The position numbers were made by a program, and so were the translations under genes. From contig NZ_ATTH01000001.1 in the NCBI RefSeq assembly GCF_000419585.1, positions 3,077,001-3,141,000 of the forward strand: 64,000 bases of DNA, in the 5' to 3' direction. This document shows, in pieces, positions 19,861-29,159 of this stretch. This DNA comes from Salisaeta longa DSM 21114. Lineage in GTDB: Bacteria; Bacteroidota; Rhodothermia; Rhodothermales; Salinibacteraceae. The notes below the pieces were generated by a model. That model saw nothing but the letters and a program-made list of their open reading frames with translations. It made no database searches and was not told the DNA's origin. Numbering within the stretch: position 1 is the first letter of the stretch; every line of letters begins with the position of its first letter.

Positions 19861-21039
19861 ATGGATCCTTTGTACGAAACGCTACTTTTTCACGACGCCC
19901 TCTCGCCGGAGGCCCAAGACGAGCTGCGCGAGCGCTTGGCTGCGGATGACGCCCTTGCGCAGGCATTCGTTGCGTGGCGCGCGGCCCGCGAGCGCATCGC
20001 GACGCAGTTTAATGACGACCTCCCCGACCGCTCGCTGCTGGTGCTGTATGCCCTCGACGCGGCCGGGCAGGGCGATCTGCTGAGCGAAGCAGAGCGCGGC
20101 GCGTTGGCCGACGCCCGCCCCACGATTGAAGCGGCCCTCGCGGCGCATCCCGCCCTGCATGACGTCGTGCGCGACATCCGCAGCGCGTGCGCCGACTTCG
20201 AAGAAATGTGGGCTACGCATGCCGCGAATGCTCCCGATCGGGCGAACGGCCAAGCGCCCGCTCGCGATGGTGTGCGCGCCGGGCGTGCGCCCATCGCCCG
20301 CAACGAAACGTCGGCCAACCGGCGCCTGCTTGTGCGCTGGGGCACCGGTGTGGCGATGCTGGTGGTGCTGTTCGCCGTGCTGTATGTGGCACCGTGGGAA
20401 CCCGATACCACCACCGTGCGCGTGGCCGAGGGCGCACAAGAAATGGTGACGCTTGCCGATGGATCGACGGTGCGCCTGCAAGGGGCTGCGATGCTGGAGT
20501 ATGTGCCGGGCGACGGCTTCGATCGGGCCGTTACCCTGTCGGCCGGACAAGCCTTCTTTGACGTGAAAGAGGGCCGCACCGCATTTACCGTTACCACCCC
20601 CACGGCGCAAACCACGGTGCTGGGCACCCAGTTTGCGGTGACGGCCGAAGAGCGCCGCACCGAGGTCATTCTGGCAACGGGCCGCGTGCGCCTGAAGGCA
20701 CGTACGGGAGGCCCCAACAGCGCCGTCACCTTACAGCCGGGGCAGCGCAGCGTGGTGGCACGCGGCAGCGAGCCGGTGCCCCCCGAGCGCGTCAACATTA
20801 ACGACGCATTGGCATGGACGGGGCTCTTCATCTTCCAGGATGCGCCGCTGGCTACCATCGCCCAGCAGCTGTCGCAGCACTACAAGATGCCAATTGCGGT
20901 GCACCCGAAGCTGCAGTCCGAAACGGTAACGGGCACCTTCAGCCGGTCGCAGCCCGCACAGGAGGTGCTGCAGGCGTTGGCACAGTCGTTGAGCGCGCAG
21001 CTTCTGCTCGAAAACAATCGCGCCACGATTCGGCCCTAA
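19861..21039 (+). CDS. FecR-like anti-sigma factor with C-terminal STN-like domain
   Basis: A 392-residue single-pass inner-membrane protein. The cytosolic N-terminal 155 residues would bind the sigma factor. A helix at about 161-177 (GTGVAMLVVLFAVLYVA) spans the membrane. The periplasmic FecR domain (about 184-285) has EMVTLADGSTVRLQGAAML and VTTPTAQTTVLGTQFAV. The last 65 residues (FQDAPLATIAQQLSQHYKMP) resemble the STN/DUF4974 domain found at the end of Bacteroidota FecR proteins, which contacts TonB-dependent transducers. The N-terminal part is longer than in most FecR proteins. It probably controls the preceding ECF sigma factor. Confidence 0.92.
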   Translation: MDPLYETLLFHDALSPEAQDELRERLAADDALAQAFVAWRAARERIATQFNDDLPDRSLLVLYALDAAGQGDLLSEAERGALADARPTIEAALAAHPALHDVVRDIRSACADFEEMWATHAANAPDRANGQAPARDGVRAGRAPIARNETSANRRLLVRWGTGVAMLVVLFAVLYVAPWEPDTTTVRVAEGAQEMVTLADGSTVRLQGAAMLEYVPGDGFDRAVTLSAGQAFFDVKEGRTAFTVTTPTAQTTVLGTQFAVTAEERRTEVILATGRVRLKARTGGPNSAVTLQPGQRSVVARGSEPVPPERVNINDALAWTGLFIFQDAPLATIAQQLSQHYKMPIAVHPKLQSETVTGTFSRSQPAQEVLQALAQSLSAQLLLENNRATIRP

Positions 21040-21217
21040 GCGCAGTTGCCCAACGCACTGTTCAGATGGCGCCTGCGTCTGCTCAAAGGCGCGGGCGCTG
21101 TTTGTTGCACTCGGTGTGTTGATTCCGTGGCAACAGCCCGCCCTGCTGGAACGAACAAGCGCCTCCGTTCTACAGGTCTATCTGCTTCGTCCCTTTTCCT
21201 GACGCCCTGTTGCCTCC

Positions 21218-22435
21218 GTGGGAACTCCTCGCGCACAGCAGACATCGCCGTACCTCATCTTGCTGGCTCTGTGGCTCATGATGTTTTCCACGAGCAGCCA
21301 GCTCATCATCATGGTTCCCATCTTGCCGGAGATTGGTGCAACGCTGGGCGTCAATCAGTTCTGGCGGGGCATGCTGCTGACGTCGTACGCCGTGGCGCTT
21401 GCCGGCTCGGCCTTGCTCGTGGGGCCCGCGTCCGATCGGATCGGGCGCCGCCGCGTGCTGCTTCTGGGCACCGGGCTCATGACGGTAACGCTCGCGCTGC
21501 ACACCGTGGCGGCCGACTACGAGCTGCTGCTCATCATGCGTATTCTGGCGGGCATCGGGGGCGGAATGCTCAGCGGGGGGTCGGTGGCGTACATCGGCGA
21601 CTATTTTCCCTACGAGCAGCGGGGGTGGGCCAACGGCTGGGTGATGAGCGGCACGGCCCTGGGCCAAGTGGCCGGCGTGCCGTTGGGGAAAGTACTTGCC
21701 ACGGCATTTGGCTACCGATGGCCGTTTTTAGGGTTTGCCCTTACCATGGCCGGGGCCACCGTGCTCATTTGGCGCTACGTGCCCTCGCCCGAGGCCGACC
21801 TCGATCCCGAGCGCGTCACCTTCCGGCGCGGCATCCGCAAGTACCGGCGCGTACTCAACGACGCCACAGCCCGCGCCGCTGTCGGCAGCTACGTGCTCAT
21901 GTTCTTTGGCTTTGGCTTGCTAACCACCTTCTTGCCCACCTGGCTCGAAACCTCGATCGGCCTGTCGAGCTACGAGGTGGCGCTGCTGTTTGCCATTGGC
22001 GGGCTGGGCAACATCCTGGCCGCGCCCTCGGCCGGGCGCCTGTCGGACACCATCGGACGCAAGCCCATCATCGTGTGGACGAGCGCCTTGCTTGGGGTGA
22101 TCATGCTCGTCACCCCGTACATGGTTAGCGGCTTTTATAGCGTGGCGGTGCTGTTCTTCGGCGCGATGGCGACGGTGGGCATGCGCATCGGCCCCTTGCA
22201 ATCGTTGCTCACGGCGCTCGTCCCCGACCGGCAGCGGGGGCTGCTGATGGGTCTCGCCGTGGGGGCCGGTCAGGGGGGCTTTGGGTTTGGAAGCTTTGTC
22301 GCAGGGCTTACCTTCGGCCCGCTGGGATACGTAAGCAACGCCATCGGGGCCGCCTGTTCAGCCTTCGCCATGGCCCTCCTGGTGCAACAGCGGCTGCCTG
22401 AGCCCGCCATGGATCAGGCCGCCTCGCGGGCGTAA
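21218..22435 (+). CDS. MFS family transporter
   Basis: A 405-residue major-facilitator protein with 12 predicted helices. After helix 2 comes the family motif A, GPASDRIGRRRVLLLG, and a partial repeat of it, GRLSDTIGRKPIIV, lies at the middle of the second half. The GTG at 21218 gives a short polar start before the first helix. It is probably a proton-coupled efflux pump or an uptake system for a small molecule. Its position after the ECF/FecR genes and before the receptor region is suggestive, but the substrate is not known. Confidence 0.9.
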   Translation: MGTPRAQQTSPYLILLALWLMMFSTSSQLIIMVPILPEIGATLGVNQFWRGMLLTSYAVALAGSALLVGPASDRIGRRRVLLLGTGLMTVTLALHTVAADYELLLIMRILAGIGGGMLSGGSVAYIGDYFPYEQRGWANGWVMSGTALGQVAGVPLGKVLATAFGYRWPFLGFALTMAGATVLIWRYVPSPEADLDPERVTFRRGIRKYRRVLNDATARAAVGSYVLMFFGFGLLTTFLPTWLETSIGLSSYEVALLFAIGGLGNILAAPSAGRLSDTIGRKPIIVWTSALLGVIMLVTPYMVSGFYSVAVLFFGAMATVGMRIGPLQSLLTALVPDRQRGLLMGLAVGAGQGGFGFGSFVAGLTFGPLGYVSNAIGAACSAFAMALLVQQRLPEPAMDQAASRA

Positions 22436-22455
22436 GCGCGCACTTCAGACACAGC

Positions 22456-23934
22456 CTATTCGAGAAGTTGGAGCCCAGGGTATGCCGTGCCGCCCGTTCC
22501 AATGAACGTCCACCCCGCCGCCCAATCCTTGGAGCCAAACGCGCCAACGTAGTTCACGTCGCGGAAAAAGCCGCTGGGCTCTTCAATGCCCGGAAGCGAC
22601 GTGGCCGGGCCGGTGGCTCGCAGGTTGAGGCTGGTAAGCTGCCCGTAGCTGTTGCGCGAGAGGTTTTGATACGGCGGCTGCGTTGCGACCGTGTTGTTGC
22701 GCTGCAAATAGGCCGCAAGCGAATCGCCCAGGGTGCCTTGGTTGCCCACCAGGCCACGCATTGCACTGCCGGTGCCCGCGGAAAACGCACCGCCCGCTTC
22801 ATGAAAGAGGTTGCCCGCAATCCGGATCGTCCCTTGCCTAAATCGCGCCCAGCTGTCGCCCGATCGCGTCGTGGGAACGTCCTCAATCCGCACCACGGTT
22901 TCCGGAAAGCTCGCCACAATCGAGTTGTACAGCGAGCCCGCAAAGTTATCCCGGAAGAACAGCGCGGTGCCGCCGGCCCCGTCAAGCCCCGAGCCAATCA
23001 GGGTTGCGTTGAAGATGATGGGGGTAGCATACGGCTTGCGATCCTCGCCGCCAAACGAGGCATCGCCGCCGTCCATTTCTGCGGCCCGATCGGCCGAGAC
23101 GCTGCCCTGCAGGACGAGCCAGAATTGCCCACGGCCGCGGTAGCCCTGGTCCATATCCAGTGCGTCGTCTTCAGCAAACGCCGATACGAGATAGCGCACA
23201 TCCACCGTGCCGCCAAACCACTCGACCCCGTCGTCGCGGCTTTTGTAGGTTTCAACGTACTCGATGGTCGTGCCCTGTCCCACGCCGGCAAGGGTAAGGC
23301 CGTTGTACTCCGGTGTGGTGCTCTCATTGGGGTTGCCAGACGACGTGCCGCCGTAGCGGATGGAGACGTACCGCAGGATGCCGGAGCTGTCGTCCGGGTT
23401 TTGGCCGCCGTAGACGCTGCGCGGCTCGCCCACGGATAGAAGCTCGACGTTCAGCACGTTCGGATAGGTGTTCAGCGGGGCGCGCCCAAGCAGCACCACC
23501 CCACCCCATCCGCCGCGGAAGGTGGACGGCAGGTCGTCGGTCGTGGTGAGGTCGTCTTTCGTCGTGGTAAAGATGATGGGCTGCTCGGCCGTTCCGCGCG
23601 CAAAAATCTGCCCACCCTGTGCGACGATGAGGGCACTCGGCGGCCGCGTATCGGTGGCGGGGCGTCCTTTAACAACGGTGCCGGGCTCAATCATCAAGAG
23701 CTGGCCCTCGTTGACGAACACATGCCCGTCAAGAATCCAGGTGTAATCGCTCGTCCACGTAACCGATGAGGCACTCGATCCCTTCGGCGAGATGCCTGCA
23801 CCCGCTGCCTCGGTTACGATGACGGCCGGGGTACCGTTTACGCGGGTGGTGTCGTAGACCGTTTGGGCGCGCACCGTTGCCGGGGCAACGCACAGTATCA
23901 ACAGGAGCAACGACCAGCAGTAGCGACGGGTCAT
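22456..23934 (-). CDS. Secreted protein, beta-helix-like family (paralogue 1)
   Basis: I choose the ATG at 23934 because it starts a clean signal peptide (MTRRYCWSLLLLILCVAPA), giving 492 residues; the open frame upstream is low-quality sequence. Recognisable family blocks are TWILDGHVFVNEGQLLMIEP, GTVVKGRP, PIIFTTTKDDL, FRGGWGGVVLLGRAPLNTYP, LRYVSIRYGGTS and DGVEWFGGTVDVRYLVSAF. The same blocks recur in the 24156 and 29160 genes. The short hydrophobic repeats with Gly turns suggest a right-handed beta-helix or solenoid, which is inference. It is probably at the outer membrane or secreted; no catalytic residues are known to me. Confidence 0.75.
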   Translation of the reverse strand: MTRRYCWSLLLLILCVAPATVRAQTVYDTTRVNGTPAVIVTEAAGAGISPKGSSASSVTWTSDYTWILDGHVFVNEGQLLMIEPGTVVKGRPATDTRPPSALIVAQGGQIFARGTAEQPIIFTTTKDDLTTTDDLPSTFRGGWGGVVLLGRAPLNTYPNVLNVELLSVGEPRSVYGGQNPDDSSGILRYVSIRYGGTSSGNPNESTTPEYNGLTLAGVGQGTTIEYVETYKSRDDGVEWFGGTVDVRYLVSAFAEDDALDMDQGYRGRGQFWLVLQGSVSADRAAEMDGGDASFGGEDRKPYATPIIFNATLIGSGLDGAGGTALFFRDNFAGSLYNSIVASFPETVVRIEDVPTTRSGDSWARFRQGTIRIAGNLFHEAGGAFSAGTGSAMRGLVGNQGTLGDSLAAYLQRNNTVATQPPYQNLSRNSYGQLTSLNLRATGPATSLPGIEEPSGFFRDVNYVGAFGSKDWAAGWTFIGTGGTAYPGLQLLE

Positions 23935-24155
23935 AAAACGAAGGGCTTGGTAGAACGGAAGCGGTTGCGGCATTTGCCAATTACATAACACTTCCGTAAT
24001 CAAAGAGTGCGCCAGGTGCGCCGGTGCCCGTGCTTTTGATACGATCTTGAGATGAGAGGTGTAAAAAAGAAAAGCCTGCGCCCCGCATTCGTGCCTCCTC
24101 AGAAGGCGTGCATCCAGAAGGCACAGGCATATGCCCAAACAGCGTGTATTGTCTC

Positions 24156-25670
24156 TCAGCGTGTGGTGCTGGTCGTGGTGCCGTCGTTTGAAGACTGAAG
24201 GAGCTCCAGCCCCGGATACTGCGCGCCGCCTTGTCCGATGTACGTCCAAGACAGGGCCCAATTCCGTTCGCCAAACGCGCCAATAAAATCTACATCCTTG
24301 AAGAAGGTAGCGGGCTCTTGCAGACCGGGAAATGTGCGCGCTGCGTTGGTCGCCGTTGGGTCGAGCGCGGTGAGGGTGCCGTACGTGTCGCGGCCGATGG
24401 TGCGGAGCGGCGCGGCTTCGGGGATACGGTTGTGGCGTGCCAGGTACTTCGTTAGCCGACGCCGGAGCGGCCCATCATTTTCAACAAGGCCTTCAACAGC
24501 GCTGCCCGATCCAGCCATCATGGTACCGCCAATGGCATAAAACAGATTTCCTTTCAGCTGCAGCGTGCCCTCAGCGAACCGCGTTTGGCTGTCGGCCGCG
24601 CCGGGTTTGTCTTCAATCCAGAGGGCCTCTTCGGGAAAGCTGGCGATGATCGAGTTGTAGAAAGCGCCCGCAAAGTTGTCGCGCATGTAGAGCGCCGTGC
24701 TGCCCTTTCCGGCAAGGCCCGAGCCGATGATGGTGGCGTTGTAGATGATGGGCGTCGCGTAGGGCCGGCGGTCTTCGCCCCCAAAATCGGCATCACCGCC
24801 GTCCAGCTCAAAGGCCCGATCCGCATAGATGCTGTTTTGCAGCGCCAGCCAGAACTGGCCGCGGCCGCGATAGCCCTGATCCATGTCGAACGAATCGTCG
24901 GTGGCGAACGCAGCCACGAGGTACTTGGCATTCACGGTGCCGCCAAACCACTCAAAGTTGTCGTCATTGTTGTTGTAGACCTCCACATATTCGATGGTTG
25001 TGCGGCGGCCCACCCCGGCAAGGGTGAGGCCATTGAACTCGGCCGTTTTGCTCTCGTCGGCGCTGCCGGCCGAGGTGCCGCCGTAGCGGATGGAGACGTA
25101 GCGCAGCACGCCGGAGTTGTCGTTGGGCCGTGATCCGCCGTAAATGCTGCGCCGGTCGTTGAGCGAAATGACCTCGGTATTCAGCACGGTGGGGTACGTG
25201 TTGAGCGGTGCCCGTCCCAAGATCACCAGGCCGCCCCACCCGCCGCGGAAGTTGGGCGGTAGGTCGTCGGTGCGCGAGAGGTCGTCCTTCAGGGCCGTGA
25301 AGATGATGGGGCGCTGGGCGGTGCCACGCGCAAACAATTGCCCGCCCTGGGCCACCACCAGCGCACTCGCGGGGCGCGCGCCCTTGCCGGGGCGGCCTTT
25401 AATCACCGTACCGGGGGCGATGGTGAGCTGCTGCCCGTCGTTGACGAAGACCAGGCCGTCGAGCACCCACAGGTAGTCGCTCGACCACGTGATGGCCTGC
25501 TGCCCCGGGCGGGCGGCAATGCCAGCCTGGTCCCGTTCCGTAACCACCACGGCCGGTTGCCCCTGCACGGTCGTCGTATCATAAACGGTTTGAGCGCGGG
25601 CGGGCTGCGCAAGCGTGCACAGCAGCAGGGCAACAAACAGCAAGCGCAGCACGGATACAGGAAAACACAT
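24156..25670 (-). CDS. Secreted protein, beta-helix-like family (paralogue 2)
   Basis: A 504-residue close paralogue of the 22456 protein. The ATG at 25670 opens a signal peptide (MCFPVSVLRLLFVALLLC, ending near PARAQ). The mature sequence begins TVYDTTTVQGQPAVVVTE, parallel to TVYDTTRVNGTPAVIVTE in its neighbour, and keeps WVLDGLVFVNDGQQLTIAP, RGGWGGLVILGRAPLNTYP and NFEWFGGTVNAKYLVAAF. The final residues are Ser/Thr-rich. The gap of 221 bases between the two genes and their high similarity suggest a tandem duplication. It is transcribed away from the TonB-dependent receptor gene, with which it shares a promoter region. Confidence 0.75.
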   Translation of the reverse strand: MCFPVSVLRLLFVALLLCTLAQPARAQTVYDTTTVQGQPAVVVTERDQAGIAARPGQQAITWSSDYLWVLDGLVFVNDGQQLTIAPGTVIKGRPGKGARPASALVVAQGGQLFARGTAQRPIIFTALKDDLSRTDDLPPNFRGGWGGLVILGRAPLNTYPTVLNTEVISLNDRRSIYGGSRPNDNSGVLRYVSIRYGGTSAGSADESKTAEFNGLTLAGVGRRTTIEYVEVYNNNDDNFEWFGGTVNAKYLVAAFATDDSFDMDQGYRGRGQFWLALQNSIYADRAFELDGGDADFGGEDRRPYATPIIYNATIIGSGLAGKGSTALYMRDNFAGAFYNSIIASFPEEALWIEDKPGAADSQTRFAEGTLQLKGNLFYAIGGTMMAGSGSAVEGLVENDGPLRRRLTKYLARHNRIPEAAPLRTIGRDTYGTLTALDPTATNAARTFPGLQEPATFFKDVDFIGAFGERNWALSWTYIGQGGAQYPGLELLQSSNDGTTTSTTR

Positions 25671-26088
25671 AGCAGAGCAGGTAGGAGAACAACAGACCGA
25701 CGCGTGGTGGGGCAACGCAACGTTGCAGCGCCGCACCTACCACAATATGCGCCTCGTCAACCGTCGCATCCAGCGCTGTGCGTGAGCACAGGATAAAGCT
25801 CCGGTTATCGTTCTGTAACCCAATCGCACCGCCCCACGCAATTCTGCACAGCCGCATGAGGACACAGCGTTTTAGCACGGTGAATCGGTAAACATAGCGT
25901 GACCACGATGTAAAGGAAACCAGAATATGGCGTGGCTAACACAAGCGTAATACCCCGATAATCTAGGGGTAACGGTGCAGCCCTACCTTTGTAACCGCAG
26001 AATAGTGCCGCCCTACGGTGTCGTGATAATCGCCGCCGAGGTCATGCAGGCACAAATCGGTTATGATTGTGGAATTGAAGGCCAGAGC
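25671..26088. other. Divergent promoter region
   Basis: This 418-base stretch between the divergent 24156 gene and the TonB-dependent receptor gene contains no believable gene. It holds the inverted repeat TACCCC...GGGGTA at 25951-25971 and a -7-like motif at 25984-25991, listed separately. The sequence is more AT-rich than the genes on each side. Confidence 0.5.
25984..25991 (+). promoter_or_regulatory. Possible Bacteroidota-type -7 element
   Basis: TACCTTTG fits the TAnnTTTG -7 consensus known for Bacteroidota housekeeping promoters and lies about 100 bases before the receptor start at 26089. No clear -33 TTTG is found at the usual distance, so the call rests on one half of the promoter. 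Confidence 0.35.
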
Positions 26089-28995
26089 ATGTTTACCTCC
26101 TTATCCCGTGCCTTCTGGTGCACGGTGTTTGCAGTTTTCTTCGTGGCCGTATCGGCCCCCGCGGCGCACGCGCAAGATACGGGCGCCATGGCCGGGGTAG
26201 TCGTCGATAGCGAGACCGGCGACCCGATGCCCGGCACCAACGTGGCGGTTGTGGGCACCTCTACCGGCACCTCTACCGACCTCAACGGCCGCTACAAGCT
26301 CACGGGGCTGGCGCCTGGACAATACGACCTCGTGTTTTCCTTCATCGGCTACCAGCAGAAAACGGTAACCGGCGTAGAGGTTAACGCCGGTGAGACGACA
26401 ACGCTCGATATTGCCCTCAGCTCAGAGACGAAGCAGCTGGAGCAGGTAACCGTGACGGCGGCCGTGGCCCAAAACACCGAGGCAGGGTTGCTCCGCGAGC
26501 GGCAAAAATCGGCGGCCATGAGCAACGCCATCAGCGCCGAGGCCATCGGTCAGACGGGCGCAGGAAGCGCCGCCGACGCCATGAAGAAGGTGACCGGCGC
26601 CTCCGTCGTTGGCGGAAAGTACGTGGTGGTGCGCGGACTGGGCGGGCGCTATTCCAATACGCAGCTCAACGGCGTCGATCTCCCCAGCTCGGATCCCGAG
26701 ACCAATTCGGTGCAGTTCGACCTCTTTCCAGCGGGCATGCTCAAAAATGTGACCACCATAAAAACGTTTACGCCCGATCGGCCCGGCAACTTCAGCGGTG
26801 GGCTCGTGAATATTGCCACGAAGGATTTTCCCACCGAGCTCAACGTCAAGTTCTCCACGTCGGTAAAGGTGAATCCGCAGGTGCACTTCACCGATGACTT
26901 TGTGAAGTACCCGGGGGGCTCGCTCGACTGGCTCGGGTACGGCAGCGGCGATCGCGCAATGCCCGGTGTGCTTGCGGGCTTGGCGCCCAACCAAATTCCG
27001 GACGGGCCGGCCTTTGTAAACGGCAGCGGCGAAGCTGCGCAGTACGATGCCATCTCGAAGGCCTTTAACAACACCATGGGCCCCAGCGCGGGCTACGCGC
27101 CGGTTGACATGGGCTACTCGTTTACGGCGGGCAACCAGCTCGGGCTGTTTGGCCGCGACCTCGGATACGTCTTCAGCCTCTCGTACGATCGTTCGTCGTC
27201 GTACTACGATGCCGGACGTACCGGGCGCTATACCATTGTGAGCCGATCGGGCGAGAAGGCGTTGGACGACATCATTGCTCTGGACGACGAACAGGGCACC
27301 AGCGAAGCCACGGTGGGTGCCCTGGCGAACGTATCCTACAAGGTGACCTCCAACCACGAGTTTGGGGTCAACCTGTTTTACACCAACACCGGAACCTCTA
27401 CCACGCGCTTTCAGCGGGGCACGTGGACGGAGATTGGCGCTCAAGACCAGCTCGTCAACCGCACGCTCTTGTACAACGAGCGGAGCGTCTTTTCCACGCA
27501 GGTGCGCGGCAAGAGCTACTTCCCATCGCTCAACGATGCGCTGATCGAGTGGCAGGCAGCGCGCGCGAAAACCACGCAGGAAGACCCCGATCGGCGCTTC
27601 TTCGCCTCGGTAGATCGCGCCGGTCCCGGCGGGCATGAAGCCTTCAACCAGGGGCTGCGTGAGCCGTCGCGTATTTTCCGCAACATGGACGAGACCAAGT
27701 ACTCGGCCCAGCTCGACGTTGCCGTGCCGTTTACGCTGCTTACGCGCAAGTCGGAGATCAAGGCCGGAGGCGCCTACAGCACCAGCGACCGATTCTTTGG
27801 CGAGCGCGGCTTTTCCTTCAACCGGCCCGACCCGCAGGCCAACCTCCAGTTTAACGGAGACGCTGCGTCCTACTTCTCCGACCCCAACCAGGGCCTTGTG
27901 GGCACCGATGCCAACGGCAATCCCATTTGGGGCCTGACGATCAACGACCAGACGTCGCCCTTCAGCGACTATACCGGCGACCGCACCATTCAGGCGGGCT
28001 ACGCAATGGTCGACCTGCAACTGACCGACGCGCTGCGCTTCATTGGCGGCGCGCGCCTGGAGACGACGGAGATCACCGTGCAAGCGACGCCCGACAGCAT
28101 CGGGCAGATTGACACCGAGGACATCCTGCCGTCCCTCAACCTTGTGTACGCGCTGCGCGAGGATATGAACTTGCGTGCAGCGGCTACGCGCACGCTGGCG
28201 CGTCCCACGTTTCGGGAAATTGCGCCGTATCCTAGCTTCAGCTTCATTCAGGGCGAAATTCGCATTGGCAACCCCAGCCTGCGACGCACCCTCATCACCA
28301 ACCTGGATCTGCGGTGGGAGTGGTTCCGGCGCCCTGGCGAGGTGCTGGCCTTCAGCGTCTACTATAAGGACATGGACCAGCCGATTGAGAAGGCATTTAT
28401 TGGGAGCTCGTCAAACACCGGCTCGCAGCTCACTTGGAAGAATGTGGAGCAGGCCGAGGTGTACGGAGCCGAGGTCGAGGCCCGCACGCGTCTCGATTAC
28501 ATCCACGCCGCGCTCGACCACTTCACGTTTGGCGCCAACGCGTCATTTACCGAATCACAGATTTCCGTACCCTGTCTCGAATTCGCTCCCAACGGCACAA
28601 CGTGCCTCCGTGGCGAGCTGGCATTCCGGCAGGCCAACAATCAGCCCGGCACGCGCGATTTGCAGGGCCAGTCGCCGTTCCTGGTGAATCTCGACCTGAG
28701 CTATGACAACCCGCAAACCGGGACGTCGGGCGGGCTGTTTTTCAACATCTTTGGCGAGCGCCTCGCGGTTGTTTCCGCCGGTACAACCCCCGACGTGTAC
28801 GAACAGCCGCGCCCGCAGCTCGACTTCACCTTCTCGCAGCGCTTGCTGGATAGCTGGTCGGTGAGCTTCGAAGCGTCGAACCTGCTGAATAGTGCCTACG
28901 AACAGACGTATTCCTTCAACAACCGGTCGGTGGTGTACCAGCGCTACCAGGCCGGGCGCAGCTTTTCGCTGGGCTTTACCTACGAACCGTACTAA
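26089..28995 (+). CDS. TonB-dependent receptor with carboxypeptidase-like N-terminal domain
   Basis: A 968-residue outer-membrane active transporter. The ATG at 26089 opens a signal peptide (MFTSLSRAFWCTVFAVFFVA) ending near AHAQ; the open frame before it lacks one. Next come a CarboxypepD_reg-like domain (about 32-112: AGVVVDSETGDPMPGTNV), the plug (KYVVVRGLGGRYSNTQLNGV) and a long beta-barrel ending in SFSLGFTYEPY, with the aromatic terminal residue needed for barrel assembly. A 12-base unit, GGCACCTCTACC, is repeated in tandem near 26254-26277. With the ECF/FecR pair and related secreted proteins nearby, it probably imports one specific nutrient; which one is unknown. Confidence 0.92.
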   Translation: MFTSLSRAFWCTVFAVFFVAVSAPAAHAQDTGAMAGVVVDSETGDPMPGTNVAVVGTSTGTSTDLNGRYKLTGLAPGQYDLVFSFIGYQQKTVTGVEVNAGETTTLDIALSSETKQLEQVTVTAAVAQNTEAGLLRERQKSAAMSNAISAEAIGQTGAGSAADAMKKVTGASVVGGKYVVVRGLGGRYSNTQLNGVDLPSSDPETNSVQFDLFPAGMLKNVTTIKTFTPDRPGNFSGGLVNIATKDFPTELNVKFSTSVKVNPQVHFTDDFVKYPGGSLDWLGYGSGDRAMPGVLAGLAPNQIPDGPAFVNGSGEAAQYDAISKAFNNTMGPSAGYAPVDMGYSFTAGNQLGLFGRDLGYVFSLSYDRSSSYYDAGRTGRYTIVSRSGEKALDDIIALDDEQGTSEATVGALANVSYKVTSNHEFGVNLFYTNTGTSTTRFQRGTWTEIGAQDQLVNRTLLYNERSVFSTQVRGKSYFPSLNDALIEWQAARAKTTQEDPDRRFFASVDRAGPGGHEAFNQGLREPSRIFRNMDETKYSAQLDVAVPFTLLTRKSEIKAGGAYSTSDRFFGERGFSFNRPDPQANLQFNGDAASYFSDPNQGLVGTDANGNPIWGLTINDQTSPFSDYTGDRTIQAGYAMVDLQLTDALRFIGGARLETTEITVQATPDSIGQIDTEDILPSLNLVYALREDMNLRAAATRTLARPTFREIAPYPSFSFIQGEIRIGNPSLRRTLITNLDLRWEWFRRPGEVLAFSVYYKDMDQPIEKAFIGSSSNTGSQLTWKNVEQAEVYGAEVEARTRLDYIHAALDHFTFGANASFTESQISVPCLEFAPNGTTCLRGELAFRQANNQPGTRDLQGQSPFLVNLDLSYDNPQTGTSGGLFFNIFGERLAVVSAGTTPDVYEQPRPQLDFTFSQRLLDSWSVSFEASNLLNSAYEQTYSFNNRSVVYQRYQAGRSFSLGFTYEPY

Positions 28996-29001
28996 CCAAC
29001 A

Positions 29002-29033
29002 AACGCCTCATGTGCGCAAACACATGAGGCGTT
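29002..29033 (+). terminator. Strong hairpin after the receptor gene
   Basis: A perfect 13-base-pair stem (AACGCCTCATGTG with CACATGAGGCGTT) and a 6-base loop begin seven bases after the receptor stop codon. No T-run follows, so it may be a rho-dependent end, an attenuator or an mRNA-stabilising structure between the receptor and the 29160 lipoprotein gene. Confidence 0.5.
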
Positions 29034-29159
29034 GTACCATCCCGCGGCCCGATCGCTTACCGGCAGACGGCCACGGGTGAAGCATCCGTGCAAAGGGCAG
29101 TGCGACCTGCACGCTGCACGGACTCTTGAGGCACCTTCTCACAATCAACAGCCTGAGTT

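Noticed and set aside
29002-29033. The hairpin after the receptor gene as a complete intrinsic terminator
   Set aside because: The stem is perfect, but no T-run follows on either strand, so it is reported only as a strong hairpin.
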